Shown here: piece by piece, positions 27,843 through 36,466 of the stretch | How the letters are laid out: every line of letters begins with the position of its first letter | Position numbering within the stretch: the first letter of the stretch is position 1 | Assembly: GCA_016200005.1 (NCBI GenBank) | Contig: JACQFP010000019.1 | Location: forward strand, 1 to 64,000 | Direction of reading: 5' to 3' | DNA: 64,000 bases | Origin: Verrucomicrobiota bacterium | GTDB taxonomy: Bacteria > Verrucomicrobiota > Verrucomicrobiia > Limisphaerales > PALSA-1396 | Translations under genes and position numbers: made by a program | The notes under the pieces: generated by a model | Database searches by the model: none | Seen by the model: only the letters and a program-made list of their open reading frames with translations | What the model was told of the DNA's origin: nothing

Positions 27843-28961
27843 ATGAACGCGCGGCATTACCTTGTTTGTATTTTGCTCGTGGCGGACGCGACGCTGCCGG
27901 CGTCGGCGGCCTGGCCGATGTTTCGCGGCGACGCGTCGCTGTCGGGCGTGGCGGCTGGCCAGTTGCCCGACAAGCCGGCGTTGCTCTGGAGTTTCAAAAC
28001 GGGTGGGCCGGTCAAATCTTCTGCCGCCATCGTCGATGGGCGCGTCTTTATAGGGTCGGATGATGGAAATGTTTATGCGCTGGACCTGACCAACGGAAAA
28101 AAAATCTGGTCTTACAAAACCGATGGAGGCGTCGAGTCTTCACCTCTCGTCTTGAATGGTAAGATTTTTGTGGGTTCAACCGACGGCTGGCTTTATGCGC
28201 TCGATGCAACCCATGGAAAGCTCATTTGGAAATACCAGACTGGTGACAAAATTCTCGGCGGGCCGAATTGGGTGAAATCGCCGAAAGGAGATGCGACGTG
28301 GGTGCTCGTCGGCAGTTACGATTTCAAGCTGCACTGCCTTGACGCCACAACCGGCAAGACCAACTGGGTTTACGAAACCAGCAATTTCATCAACGGCTCG
28401 CCCGCCGTCGCCAACGGCGTCACCGTCTTCGGCGGTTGCGACGCGATGCTGCACGTGATTTCCCTGGCGGACGGCAAGCAGACCAAGGAGGTGGACGCCG
28501 GTGCGTATGTCGCCGGGTCGGTCGCGCTCGTGGACAACTGCGCTTATTTTGGCCACATGGAAAATGAGTTTCACTGCGTTGACTTGGAGAAGGGAACGAA
28601 CGTCTGGATTTACAAGGACCGCGCGTTCCCGTTCTTTTCGTCACCGGCGGTGACGCGCGACCGCGTCCTCTTCGGCGGACGCGACAAACTGCTGCATTGC
28701 GTCCAGCGTGACACGGGCAAAAGTCTGTGGACGTTTGCGACGCGCGGTAAAGTGGACAGTTCGCCGGTGGTCGTAGGCGACAAAGTGGTCGTGGGTTCGG
28801 ACGACGGAAGGCTGTATATCGTCTCGCTGAAGGAGGGGAAGGAACTTTGGTCGTATGAAATCGGACAGCCGGTCGGCAGTTCACCGGCGGTGGACGACGG
28901 CAAGGTGATCGTTGGGAGCGATGATGGGAGCGTGTATTGTTTTGGAGAACGTAGGAAATGA
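27843..28961 (+). CDS. PQQ-type beta-propeller repeat protein, exported
   Basis: The protein carries repeated blades of the form SSPxVxxGxVFVGSxDGxLYALDxxTGKxxWxYxT, about seven of them, which is the BamB/PQQ-like propeller pattern. No catalytic dehydrogenase residues are evident, so it is probably a binding scaffold. The signal sequence is MNARHYLVCILLVADATLPASA, which supports ATG 27843 over the longer frame from 27747. AWPMFRGDASLSGVA, directly after the signal, is the usual opening of such proteins in Verrucomicrobia and Planctomycetes. The last codons overlap the next ATG by 4 bp. Confidence 0.9.
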   Translation: MNARHYLVCILLVADATLPASAAWPMFRGDASLSGVAAGQLPDKPALLWSFKTGGPVKSSAAIVDGRVFIGSDDGNVYALDLTNGKKIWSYKTDGGVESSPLVLNGKIFVGSTDGWLYALDATHGKLIWKYQTGDKILGGPNWVKSPKGDATWVLVGSYDFKLHCLDATTGKTNWVYETSNFINGSPAVANGVTVFGGCDAMLHVISLADGKQTKEVDAGAYVAGSVALVDNCAYFGHMENEFHCVDLEKGTNVWIYKDRAFPFFSSPAVTRDRVLFGGRDKLLHCVQRDTGKSLWTFATRGKVDSSPVVVGDKVVVGSDDGRLYIVSLKEGKELWSYEIGQPVGSSPAVDDGKVIVGSDDGSVYCFGERRK

Positions 28962-29620
28962 ACGAAATCTACGAGAAAATGCGCGAGCACTTGGAACGCA
29001 ACGATCAATCAAACGTGCGTGGCTTGAGCAGTCGTGAAGTGGTGGCGCAGACTTACACCGATTCCGATTTCGAAAAGATAGTGACGAAACTCAAAGAGCG
29101 TCCAATTGATTCGGAAGTGCTCTTCCGGTTAAGTTCTTTTGTTTGGGAGGGACAGCAAAATCGGATTCCCGAGTATTTACGACAACGAGCCGCCGATGCC
29201 ATTGCAGACTGCATTCCTGATTCCGACGCAAAAATTATCGCCGAAGTCGTTTTGATTTTTGTTTTTTGGGGCAATCGTCGCGCTGACTATCGCGACACAT
29301 GCATCAAATTACTCTCTCACCCTTACGAAGAAGTTCGCGAAACTGCTCTAAAGTGTTCGTCGATATTTCTTCGTCGTTCCGAGTATTCGAAACTTTTTGA
29401 ATTCCGTCGTGATCCTTCCTTTTCGGAAACTATGGGAATGGGCGGGCCACTGCGTTTCACAGTTCGAGATGAAGCGTTAAGAACTTTGGAAAGTCTTACC
29501 AATGCTCCGAAATCAGATGGCGACTGCTTTGAAAACACTTCTGAAGGGAAAGTCTCATATCGGAGTTGGTCACCGTTTTTGAATTGGTTCGAACAGAATA
29601 AAGCCAAATTTCGAGATTGA
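28958..29620 (+). CDS. uncharacterised HEAT-like helical protein
   Basis: I do not recognise a specific family. The 220 residues are largely helical: RQRAADAIADCIPDSDAKIIAEVVLIFVFWGNRRADYRDTCIKLLSHPYEEVRETALKCSSIFL has the spacing of HEAT/ARM repeats, and there is no signal peptide. The coding sequence is visibly more AT-rich than its neighbours, which suggests recent acquisition. ATG overlaps the stop of the propeller gene (ATGA), and the radical SAM gene starts 11 bp after its stop, so it is cotranscribed. Confidence 0.7.
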   Translation: MNEIYEKMREHLERNDQSNVRGLSSREVVAQTYTDSDFEKIVTKLKERPIDSEVLFRLSSFVWEGQQNRIPEYLRQRAADAIADCIPDSDAKIIAEVVLIFVFWGNRRADYRDTCIKLLSHPYEEVRETALKCSSIFLRRSEYSKLFEFRRDPSFSETMGMGGPLRFTVRDEALRTLESLTNAPKSDGDCFENTSEGKVSYRSWSPFLNWFEQNKAKFRD

Positions 29621-29630
29621 TAGGTTCGTA

Positions 29631-30995
29631 ATGAGCACAGCAATTGTTGAATCCGAAACTCCGAAAGCCCCGCCGCTGGAAAAGCAGACGACGGTTGGCA
29701 ACTACTTTGTCTCGAACTATCCGCCGTTCTCGTTCTGGAAACCGGAGTTCGTGCCGGACATTCTCGCCGCACTCGAACGTCCGCCCTCAACTCTCAACTC
29801 TCAACTCTCAACCCTTCCTCTCGGCCTCTACGTCCACATTCCGTTTTGCCGGAAGCGCTGCCACTTTTGTTACTTCAAGGTTTATACCGACAAGGATTCG
29901 GCAGCCATCCGCGGCTACATCGACGCGGTGCTCAAGGAGTTCGCCATTTATGCGGGCAAGCCATTCATCGGCGGACGCAAACCGCGCTTCATTTATTTTG
30001 GCGGCGGCACGCCGTCATATCTTTCCGTTGACCAGCTCAAACATTTGACCGATGGCCTGAAAGCATTGTTGCCGTGGGACGAAGCGGAGGAGGTCGCGTT
30101 CGAAGCCGAGCCGGGGACGTTGACCGATCACAAGCTCCGGGCGATTCGTGACCTCGGCGTCACACGCCTCAGTCTCGGCGTGGAAAATTTCGACGATCAC
30201 ATTTTGGAAATCAACGGGCGCGCCCATCACAGCAAGGAGATCACCCGCGCCTACAACTTCGCGCGCGAAGTCGGTTTTCCGCAGATCAACATCGACCTCA
30301 TCGCCGGCATGGTCGAGGAGACGGAGGCGAATTGGCGCGAATGCGTCCGCAAAACCATCCAGATGTCGCCCGACAGCGTCACGGTTTACGAAATGGAAAT
30401 CCCTTACAACACCACCATCTATCAAAAGATGAAGGCGGAAGGGAAACTGGTGGCGCCGGTGGCGGATTGGGAGACGAAGCGAGCGTGGGTTGACTATGCG
30501 TTCAAGGAACTGGAGAAAGTTGGTTACACGGTCGCCAGCGCTTACACGGCGGTCAAGAATCCGCAGCAGACGAAATTCCTTTACCGCGATCTTTTATGGG
30601 CGGGTGCGGATTTGCTTTCGCTCGGCGTCGCTTCCTTCGGTCACATCGGCGGTACGCATTATCAGAACCATGCGGACTTCGATCCGTACGTGGCCCAAAT
30701 CCAGCAGGGGAAGCTGCCGATCTACCGCGCACTCACGCCGAACGACGATGAGCGGCTGATCCGCGAGTTCATTCTGCAACTCAAGCTCGGCCACTTGAGT
30801 CTTGCGTATTTCCGCAACAAGTTTGGCGTGGACCCGCAGCAACGTTTTGCCGGGCCATTGCGGCGATTGAAGGACTGGGGTTTCCTGAGCATCGAAGGCG
30901 ATCTTGTGCTGCTGAATCGCGAAGGGCTGTTGCAAGTGGACCGGCTGCTCCATGAATTCTTTCTGCCGCAACATCAAACCACGCGTTATGTCTGA
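29631..30995 (+). CDS. HemN/HutW-like radical SAM enzyme
   Basis: This is a 454-residue member of the coproporphyrinogen-III-oxidase-like radical SAM group. LGLYVHIPFCRKRCHFCYF holds the CX3CX2C iron-sulfur site (about residues 74-81). FIYFGGGTPSYL, FEAEPGTLTDHKL, TRLSLGVENFDDHIL and PQINIDLIAGMVEET are the usual SAM-binding strands. The C-terminal domain (LIREFILQLKLGHLSLAYFRNKFGVD) matches HemN relatives. The motif following SFGHIGG (THYQNHADFDPYV) differs from the HNxxYW of HemW, so a specialised substrate is possible. Just before the cluster site, residues RPPSTLNSQLSTLP are encoded by a heptanucleotide repeat and are extra relative to relatives. It overlaps the next gene's start. Confidence 0.88.
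   Translation: MSTAIVESETPKAPPLEKQTTVGNYFVSNYPPFSFWKPEFVPDILAALERPPSTLNSQLSTLPLGLYVHIPFCRKRCHFCYFKVYTDKDSAAIRGYIDAVLKEFAIYAGKPFIGGRKPRFIYFGGGTPSYLSVDQLKHLTDGLKALLPWDEAEEVAFEAEPGTLTDHKLRAIRDLGVTRLSLGVENFDDHILEINGRAHHSKEITRAYNFAREVGFPQINIDLIAGMVEETEANWRECVRKTIQMSPDSVTVYEMEIPYNTTIYQKMKAEGKLVAPVADWETKRAWVDYAFKELEKVGYTVASAYTAVKNPQQTKFLYRDLLWAGADLLSLGVASFGHIGGTHYQNHADFDPYVAQIQQGKLPIYRALTPNDDERLIREFILQLKLGHLSLAYFRNKFGVDPQQRFAGPLRRLKDWGFLSIEGDLVLLNREGLLQVDRLLHEFFLPQHQTTRYV
29787..29814 (+). repeat. heptanucleotide repeat (TCAACTC)4 within the radical SAM gene
   Basis: Three perfect TCAACTC units plus TCAACCC, read in frame as STLNSQLSTL. A 7-nt unit encodes the same seven-residue cycle in all three frames on this strand, with no stop codon. 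The same word occurs on the coding strand of the WD40 kinase (54431-54458) and, in variant form, in the glycosyltransferase (35958-35985). Confidence 0.9.
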
Positions 30996-31587
30996 CAAAA
31001 ATCCAACTCTGACCGCGCGGCTGGCGGCGGACAAAATGGCGAATGGATTTTCGCTCGTTCATCCGCTCGACGATTTTTATGCACGCGCCGGCCAGCCGTT
31101 GCCGCCCTTAAATGAAGTCGATGGCGAAGCGGTGCCGGAGCCGTTTAAGACGCTGTTGGTCCATCAAAACGACATGACGCCGACGCTGGAGAAATTTCAT
31201 CAGCAGAGCATTCATTTGCGGGTCATCGGGCGGCGGCGGAATGGGGACGAGTATTTTCGCGAAGTGGTGTTGCTATTGGATGGCAACGATCAGCCCGTGG
31301 AGTTCGGCGCCATCAAGATCAACCTCGGTTTGTTTCCCCCGGCGGCGTGCCATCAAATCCTGGAAGAACGCCGCCCGCTCGGACATATTTTGGAGGAATG
31401 CCGGATTCCCCACAGCAGCCGACCGCGCGCCTTTCTCCGCGTGGCGTCTGACCCGCTGATTAACGATGCACTGAAACTCGCCGGCGCCCACGTGCTCTAC
31501 GGGCGGCGCAACACACTCCTTGATCCGCAGGGCAATTCCCTTGCTGAAATCTTCGAAATATTACCGCCGCCACCGCGCCCGACATGA
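30988..31587 (+). CDS. chorismate lyase-like (UbiC/DUF98) protein
   Basis: LLVHQNDMTPTLEKFHQQSIHLRVIGRRRNGDEYFREVVLLLDGNDQPVEFGAIKINL resembles the UbiC/chorismate pyruvate-lyase fold, whose members open with hD.MT..Le.f and continue with an R.V.L strand. The later segment EERRPLGHILEECRIPHSSRPRAFLRV fits the plG..L motif. UbiC makes 4-hydroxybenzoate from chorismate; related enzymes in aryl-polyene clusters make hydroxybenzoates. Catalytic residues could not be aligned with certainty. ATG 30988 lies inside the 3' end of the radical SAM gene (8-bp overlap), so the two are coupled. The length of 199 residues is in range. Confidence 0.6.
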   Translation: MSDKNPTLTARLAADKMANGFSLVHPLDDFYARAGQPLPPLNEVDGEAVPEPFKTLLVHQNDMTPTLEKFHQQSIHLRVIGRRRNGDEYFREVVLLLDGNDQPVEFGAIKINLGLFPPAACHQILEERRPLGHILEECRIPHSSRPRAFLRVASDPLINDALKLAGAHVLYGRRNTLLDPQGNSLAEIFEILPPPPRPT

Positions 31588-31626
31588 TGACAGATTTCAA
31601 CTTTCAAATTCCGAATGTGCGACGCC

Positions 31627-32910
31627 ATGAGTGAGCAAAAGAATTGCGATATCATCATCATCGGCGGCGGGCCGGCCGGTTGCAGCGCGGCGACCATCCT
31701 GGCGGAGAAGGGACGGCGCGTGCTGGTGTTGGAACGCGAAACATTTCCGCGTTATCACATCGGCGAGTCGATGTTGCCGTTCACGTTTCAACCGCTGCAA
31801 CGACTCGGCTTGATCGACAAGATGCGCCAGTCGGCGTTCGTCAAGAAGTACAGCGTCCAGTTCGTTTCGCCGTCGGGCAAGGCCAGTCAGCCGTTTTACT
31901 TTTTTGACCGCTACGACCGCGACACCATCGCCCAAACCTGGCAGGTCTTGCGCTCGGAGTTCGACTTGATGTTGATGAATCACGCGCGCGACAAAGGAGC
32001 GCTGATCAAAGAAGAAGTCACGGTAAAGGAATTGATCAAGCAAGGCGGGCGCGTGGTCGGTGTTCGCGCTGAGGACAAGATCGGCCGGAGCACCGAATAT
32101 CGCGCGCCGATGACGCTGGATTGCTCCGGTCGCGAAGCATTTGCGGCGGTGCGGAACGCGTGGCGTGTCGGCGACCCGGAACTGCACAAGGTCGCGGTTT
32201 GGACTTATTACAACGGCGCCAAGCGCGACCCGGGCATCGACGCGGGCGCCACCACGGTTGCGTTCGTTCCGGAAAAAGGTTGGTTCTGGTACATTCCGTT
32301 GCACAACGACCTCGTCAGCGTTGGCGTGGTGGCGGAGGGAAAATATCTTTCGCGGGGTCGCGTGAAAGATCCGGAGCAGATTTTCAAACGCGAAATCGAA
32401 CAGAACCTTTGGATCAAAGATCACCTCGCCACTGGCACACAAATCGGGCCTTACTATCTCACGAGCGAGTTCTCGTATCACGCGCGTTACTGCGGCACGG
32501 AAGGACTGCTGCTGGCCGGCGACGCCTATTGCTTTCTCGATCCCGTATTTTCATCCGGTCTGATGCCGGCGCTCAAAAGCGGCGTCATGGCTGGCGACGC
32601 CCTGAATGAGGCTTTCGACGCAGGTGATTTTTCGCCGGCGCGCTTCGGGGAATATGCCACGACATTGCGACAGGGAATTGAAAACATGCGCAAACTGGTT
32701 TACGCGTTTTACAATCCGAACTTCAGTTTCCGCCTGTTGACCGACAAACATCCTGAGCTTGCGGGCGACGTGACCGATTGTCTGTCCGGCGACGTGAACA
32801 AGGATTTCTCGCGTCTCTGGGAAGGGATAAGAGAATTCGCCGAAGTGCCGGAGGCGTTGCCCTACGGCAAACCCCTGGTGAAGGAAGCGCTGGAACATCA
32901 GCCAGCTTGA
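31627..32910 (+). CDS. FAD-dependent oxidoreductase, flavin halogenase-like
   Basis: The Rossmann FAD-binding motif is IIIGGGPAGCSAA (residues 11-22). FPRYHIGESMLP and the later LLAGDAYCFLDPVFSSGL are typical of the flavin-dependent halogenase / geranylgeranyl-reductase superfamily. GWFWYIPL at ~218-225 contains the WxWxIP motif that keeps halogenases from acting as monooxygenases, and lysines at 73-74 (FVKKYSVQF) sit where halogenases have their essential lysine. This favours a halogenase or a close relative acting on an activated aromatic or carrier-bound substrate, but reductases share most motifs. Starts at ATG 31627 or ATG 31615. It follows the chorismate lyase-like gene by 39 bp. Confidence 0.8.
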   Translation: MSEQKNCDIIIIGGGPAGCSAATILAEKGRRVLVLERETFPRYHIGESMLPFTFQPLQRLGLIDKMRQSAFVKKYSVQFVSPSGKASQPFYFFDRYDRDTIAQTWQVLRSEFDLMLMNHARDKGALIKEEVTVKELIKQGGRVVGVRAEDKIGRSTEYRAPMTLDCSGREAFAAVRNAWRVGDPELHKVAVWTYYNGAKRDPGIDAGATTVAFVPEKGWFWYIPLHNDLVSVGVVAEGKYLSRGRVKDPEQIFKREIEQNLWIKDHLATGTQIGPYYLTSEFSYHARYCGTEGLLLAGDAYCFLDPVFSSGLMPALKSGVMAGDALNEAFDAGDFSPARFGEYATTLRQGIENMRKLVYAFYNPNFSFRLLTDKHPELAGDVTDCLSGDVNKDFSRLWEGIREFAEVPEALPYGKPLVKEALEHQPA

Positions 32911-32931
32911 GCGAACAGTTTCACCAGCAGT

Positions 32932-34329
32932 TCACGCTGACCGAGGCGCGACGTCGGTAGCATCTGCCGGGTTGATTGCCGCAGTTCTTGTTTTTCGAAA
33001 CTTCTGTTCAACGTCCATCAAGTTGAGGCGTCGCTGAGCCGCGAACGCTTGCGGCGACTGCGGAAATTCACGAATCACTCGTTCAAGAAGTTTCCTGCCG
33101 GTGTCCGAACCGGGACGATACCTGATTTGCCAGGCCGCCATCAGGCTCAGCCATTCCGCCAGTTTTCGAGCCGGTTGATCCGGCATGGCTGACAATAATT
33201 CCAGTTGTTCAACCGCCAGATCGACACGGCCAAGTTGTTCCGCCCAAATTCTGGCCAGCTCCTCCCGCGCCGGCACGTTGTCCGGGTTTTGTTTGAGCTT
33301 TTCAACATATTGATTGGCCCGCGCGGCTGCTTCCTCTTTGCTGATCTCCGTTGAATGGCGCCCGCCCGCTTCGTCGGAGATGTCCACCAGCGCCGGCAGG
33401 TGAATCGGTTTGCCTTGCTGTCGCTCACGCAATTCATCGCGACTGGCCGGGAGCTGGTTGATGCGCAGCCGGGCCATCTTATCAACGTGACTGCCGGGAA
33501 ACCTTCGGTGAATCTCTTCGAGCGCGCGGCGCGCCGCGGTCGGATCACCGCCCACTTTGAGTTGCCAGTCGGCCAGCCGATGCAACGCGACCGAGACCTG
33601 CGATCCAGTGAGATTGGGCTGCTCACAAAGTTCCTGAATCACCTGACCTGCCGTCGTCATGTCGTGGAAGTGCGTCGCATAAAGCCCGGCGATCATCATC
33701 CAGCCTTCGAAATCGTCCTCACATTCTTCTAGTTCCTTGATGACCTCCATTTCGGCCTCTTTATATTTGCCGAACTTCATCTTGGCGATGGCGCGGGAAT
33801 ACATCGGTGGAAGCTTCTTCGTCACCACCAGCGGCACGGTGAAATGAGCAAGTGGAAAAAGCCAGATGAGTACCGCCAACCCGGCTGCGGCCCACCCGTT
33901 AGAATACAAGACCAGCGCGGCGACGGGAACGAGCACGAAGCTGCCCAGACTGATCAGCCCGATGAATTCTCCGCGATTCTCCCCAGTGACATTGGAGGCG
34001 ATGTCGGCGACCATCCAACCGAAACTGACCGCGGCCCAGTAAGTGCCGATCACCAACACCGTCGGCGCCATGACGCGCAGAAAAGCCGGAAGCCAAAAGC
34101 CGCCACGAGCGCGGGCCAGCTCAATCTCGGTCATCAAGGACGGCACTCCCGGCACGATCCCGGAGTTGAAAATGATCCACACAAAAAGCGGCACCCCGAC
34201 CCCTTTGACCGTCCAGGCGATGAGCCAGCGACGATGGGGCGAACCCACCTCTTCAGCGAGTCGCTGCCAGTAATGGAATGTCACCATGACAATGGCCGCG
34301 AGAACGACTATGGATGACGCAAAGCGCAT
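32932..34329 (-). CDS. polytopic membrane protein with TPR-like C-terminal half
   Basis: The N-terminal ~180 residues contain about five hydrophobic helices (e.g. FASSIVVLAAIVMVTF, APTVLVIGTYWAAVSFGWMVA, LGSFVLVPVAALVLYSNGWAAAGLAVLIWLF). The rest is soluble and helical with TPR-like units (YSRAIAKMKFGKYKEAEMEVIKELEECEDDFEGWMMIAGLYA; ALEEIHRRFPGSHVDKMARLRI; NQYVEKLKQNPDNVPAREELARIWAEQLGRVDLAVEQLELL). I recognise no enzyme motif. It lies on the opposite strand, tail to tail with the flavoenzyme, in the middle of a plus-strand cluster. A scaffold or assembly role is a guess. Confidence 0.7.
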   Translation of the reverse strand: MRFASSIVVLAAIVMVTFHYWQRLAEEVGSPHRRWLIAWTVKGVGVPLFVWIIFNSGIVPGVPSLMTEIELARARGGFWLPAFLRVMAPTVLVIGTYWAAVSFGWMVADIASNVTGENRGEFIGLISLGSFVLVPVAALVLYSNGWAAAGLAVLIWLFPLAHFTVPLVVTKKLPPMYSRAIAKMKFGKYKEAEMEVIKELEECEDDFEGWMMIAGLYATHFHDMTTAGQVIQELCEQPNLTGSQVSVALHRLADWQLKVGGDPTAARRALEEIHRRFPGSHVDKMARLRINQLPASRDELRERQQGKPIHLPALVDISDEAGGRHSTEISKEEAAARANQYVEKLKQNPDNVPAREELARIWAEQLGRVDLAVEQLELLSAMPDQPARKLAEWLSLMAAWQIRYRPGSDTGRKLLERVIREFPQSPQAFAAQRRLNLMDVEQKFRKTRTAAINPADATDVAPRSA

Positions 34330-34408
34330 GGTTCAAACTGTGTCGTTCAGCCTACACTCACCCTGGCGAAAATCCAAATAAACCTCCCCCTGAACTCGCG
34401 GCTCACCC

Positions 34409-34487
34409 AACCCACCCCTCACCCCTCCCAAGCGGGGAACAAGCGACCGTGCATTGCTCCCCTCGTGGGAGGGGCTGGGGGTGGGTT
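34409..34487. repeat. large imperfect inverted repeat in a 321-bp intergenic region
   Basis: The arms at 34409-34440 (AACCCACCCCTCACCCCTCC...) and 34456-34487 (...GGGGCTGGGGGTGGGTT) are reverse complements with few mismatches around a ~15-nt loop. The element fills most of the 34330-34650 gap between divergent genes. The remainder has no gene. It is probably a dispersed palindromic repeat and not a terminator, since both flanking genes point away. Confidence 0.7.
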
Positions 34488-34650
34488 CAAGGGTTCAATG
34501 CCCGACAATTTCGCTCCGGGAATTCCCTCTCTGAACTCTTCAGCCGGAACTCTTGATTTTTATCTCCCGTTCGACCAGCTTGGGTTCATGCAATTGGCAT
34601 TACTGATGACCTGTTTGCGAATGACCAACTAGTTACGGGCAGGAACGAAC

Positions 34651-35991
34651 GTGAACATCATTCAGATCACTCCCGGCGCCGGCGGCATGTATTGCGGGAA
34701 TTGTTTCCGCGACAACGCACTCGTCGCGGCACTCCGCAAGTTGGGACATCACACGCTGATGTTGCCGCTGTATCTGCCGATGACGCTGGAGGAGGAAGAC
34801 CAGAGCACCGGCACGCCCATTTTTTTCAGCGGCATCAACGTTTACCTCGAACAAAAATCGTCGTTATTCCGCCATGCACCGCAGTGGTTGCATCATTTGC
34901 TGGCGTCGCGCTCATTGCTCAAGCTGGCCGCCGGCAGCGCCGCCAAAACGCGCGCCGCCGACGTCGGCGAAATCACGCTCTCGATGATTCGCGGCGAGGA
35001 AGGCAATCAAGCCCGCGAACTGGAAGAACTGATCGGCTGGTTGAAAACGCAGGAGAAACCGGACGTGATTTGTCTCTCGAACGCGCTTCTGATTGGCCTG
35101 GTTCGCCGCTTGAAGGCGGAACTCCAAGCGCCGGTGGTTTGCATGTTGCAGGGCGAAGACACATTCCTCGATGCGCTGCCGGAAGCGCATCGCGATCTCA
35201 CTTGGAAAACCCTCGCGGAACGCGCGGCGGAAGCGGATTTGTTCGTCGCGCCGAGCCGATACTTTGCCAGTCGGATGGGTGAACGTCTCGGTATTCCTGC
35301 CGACCGAGTGTGCGTGGTTCACAACGGAATCAATCTTGAGGGCTTCGAAGTGCGGAACGCGGAACGCGAAGCGCGGCACGACGGCGCACCCGTGCTCGGT
35401 TACTTTGCGCGAATGTGCCGGGAAAAAGGACTCGATACGCTCATCGAGGCATTCATCATTTTGAAGCAGCGGGATCGCGTCAAGAATCTCAAGTTGCGCA
35501 TTGGCGGCGGCTGCGGGCCGTCGGACAAACCTTTCGTTGAAACTTTGCGCGATCGATTGAAATCAAACGGGCTTCTGGGCGACGTGGAGTTTCATCCCAA
35601 CCTCGATCGAGCGGCGAAACTTGAGTTCTATCGTTCACTTTCTGTTTTCTCCGTGCCGGCGCTTTACGGCGAAGCGTTTGGATTGTATGTCATTGAAGCG
35701 CTGGCGTCGGGAGTGCCGGTCGTGCAACCGCGTCACGCGGCGTTCCCGGAGTTACTCGAGGCGAGTGGGGGCGGTGTGCTGTGCGAACCTGGGGATGTGA
35801 ATTCGTTGGCGGATGCCATTGAGCAATTGCTTTTGTCGCCCGAAAGAGTCCGCCAGCTCGGCGAAACCGGCCGGCGTGCGGTGCTGGAAAAATTCAGCGC
35901 CGAAAGCATGGCCACAGGAATGGCGGACGTCTTCCGTGACGTGACCGCGAAAAATACTCAACCTTCAACGCTCAACCTGCAACCACACTGA
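34651..35991 (+). CDS. GT4-type glycosyltransferase
   Basis: This 446-residue GT-B protein opens with MNIIQITPGAGGMYCGNCFRDNALVAALRKLGH, the donor-loop region of GT4 enzymes. Its C-terminal half has VLGYFARMCREKGLDTLIEAF, LKLRIGGGCG and GEAFGLYVIEALASGVPVVQP with the EX7E-type acidic pair. It probably transfers a sugar to a lipid or cell-surface acceptor. Two stretches look repeat-derived: VRNAEREARHD (~35350-35378, GCGGAAC-type heptamers) and the extreme C-terminus QPSTLNLQPH. The stop TGA directly abuts the ATG of the thioesterase gene. Confidence 0.9.
   Translation: MNIIQITPGAGGMYCGNCFRDNALVAALRKLGHHTLMLPLYLPMTLEEEDQSTGTPIFFSGINVYLEQKSSLFRHAPQWLHHLLASRSLLKLAAGSAAKTRAADVGEITLSMIRGEEGNQARELEELIGWLKTQEKPDVICLSNALLIGLVRRLKAELQAPVVCMLQGEDTFLDALPEAHRDLTWKTLAERAAEADLFVAPSRYFASRMGERLGIPADRVCVVHNGINLEGFEVRNAEREARHDGAPVLGYFARMCREKGLDTLIEAFIILKQRDRVKNLKLRIGGGCGPSDKPFVETLRDRLKSNGLLGDVEFHPNLDRAAKLEFYRSLSVFSVPALYGEAFGLYVIEALASGVPVVQPRHAAFPELLEASGGGVLCEPGDVNSLADAIEQLLLSPERVRQLGETGRRAVLEKFSAESMATGMADVFRDVTAKNTQPSTLNLQPH
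35958..35985 (+). repeat. heptanucleotide repeat forming the glycosyltransferase C-terminus
   Basis: TCAACCT TCAACGC TCAACCT GCAACCA: four 7-nt units related to the TCAACTC repeat at 29.8 kb. They encode QPSTLNLQP, the last residues before the stop, so the repeat has extended or replaced the natural C-terminus. Confidence 0.75.
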
Positions 35992-36435
35992 ATGGCCTAC
36001 GAATTCAAAGTCACACGGCGGATCGAATTTTCCGACACCGACATGGTGGGCATCGTGCATTACTCGAATTTCTTCCGCTACATGGAGTCGGCGGAGCACG
36101 CCTTTTTCCGCTCGCTCGGTTTCTCCGTCTTGCTGAATGAGTTTGAACTGCCGCTTGGTTTGCCGCGCGTCCATGCCGAGTGCGATTACAAGCATCCGCT
36201 ACGGTTCGAGGACGAAGTCGAAATCCATCTGCTGGTCAGCGAAAAGAAGTCACGCTCGTTGAGTTACGTGTTTCGCTTTCGCAAGTTGAACACGTCACCG
36301 GTGTTGGAAGTGGCGCGCGGCAGATTGACTGTCGTGTGCGTCCTGCGCCATTCCGACGGCAAGATGGCTGCCACGGCGATTCCCAAATCTCTGGCGGACA
36401 AGATTGAGGTGGCACCGCCGGAGTTGTTGTCATAA
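35992..36435 (+). CDS. hotdog-fold acyl-CoA thioesterase (4-hydroxybenzoyl-CoA thioesterase/YbgC type)
   Basis: FSDTDMVGIVHYSNFFRYMESAEHAFFRSLG is the active-site helix region of the 4HBT/YbgC hotdog family (catalytic Asp in DxxGIVH). The next strands YKHPLRFEDEVEIHLLVSEKKSRSLSYVFRF complete the fold. At 147 residues it is of normal length and cytoplasmic. Family members hydrolyse aromatic or short acyl-CoA thioesters. Its placement with a chorismate lyase-like protein and a PaaK-like ligase is consistent with an aryl-CoA substrate, which is inference. The ATG follows the glycosyltransferase stop with no gap. Confidence 0.88.
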   Translation: MAYEFKVTRRIEFSDTDMVGIVHYSNFFRYMESAEHAFFRSLGFSVLLNEFELPLGLPRVHAECDYKHPLRFEDEVEIHLLVSEKKSRSLSYVFRFRKLNTSPVLEVARGRLTVVCVLRHSDGKMAATAIPKSLADKIEVAPPELLS

Positions 36436-36466
36436 GATGTCGCCGTCCCAATTAAAGCGGCACGAT

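Noticed and set aside
29787-29814. Short CRISPR-like array
   Set aside because: Units are 7 bp with no spacers; it is a simple repeat read through by a coding frame.
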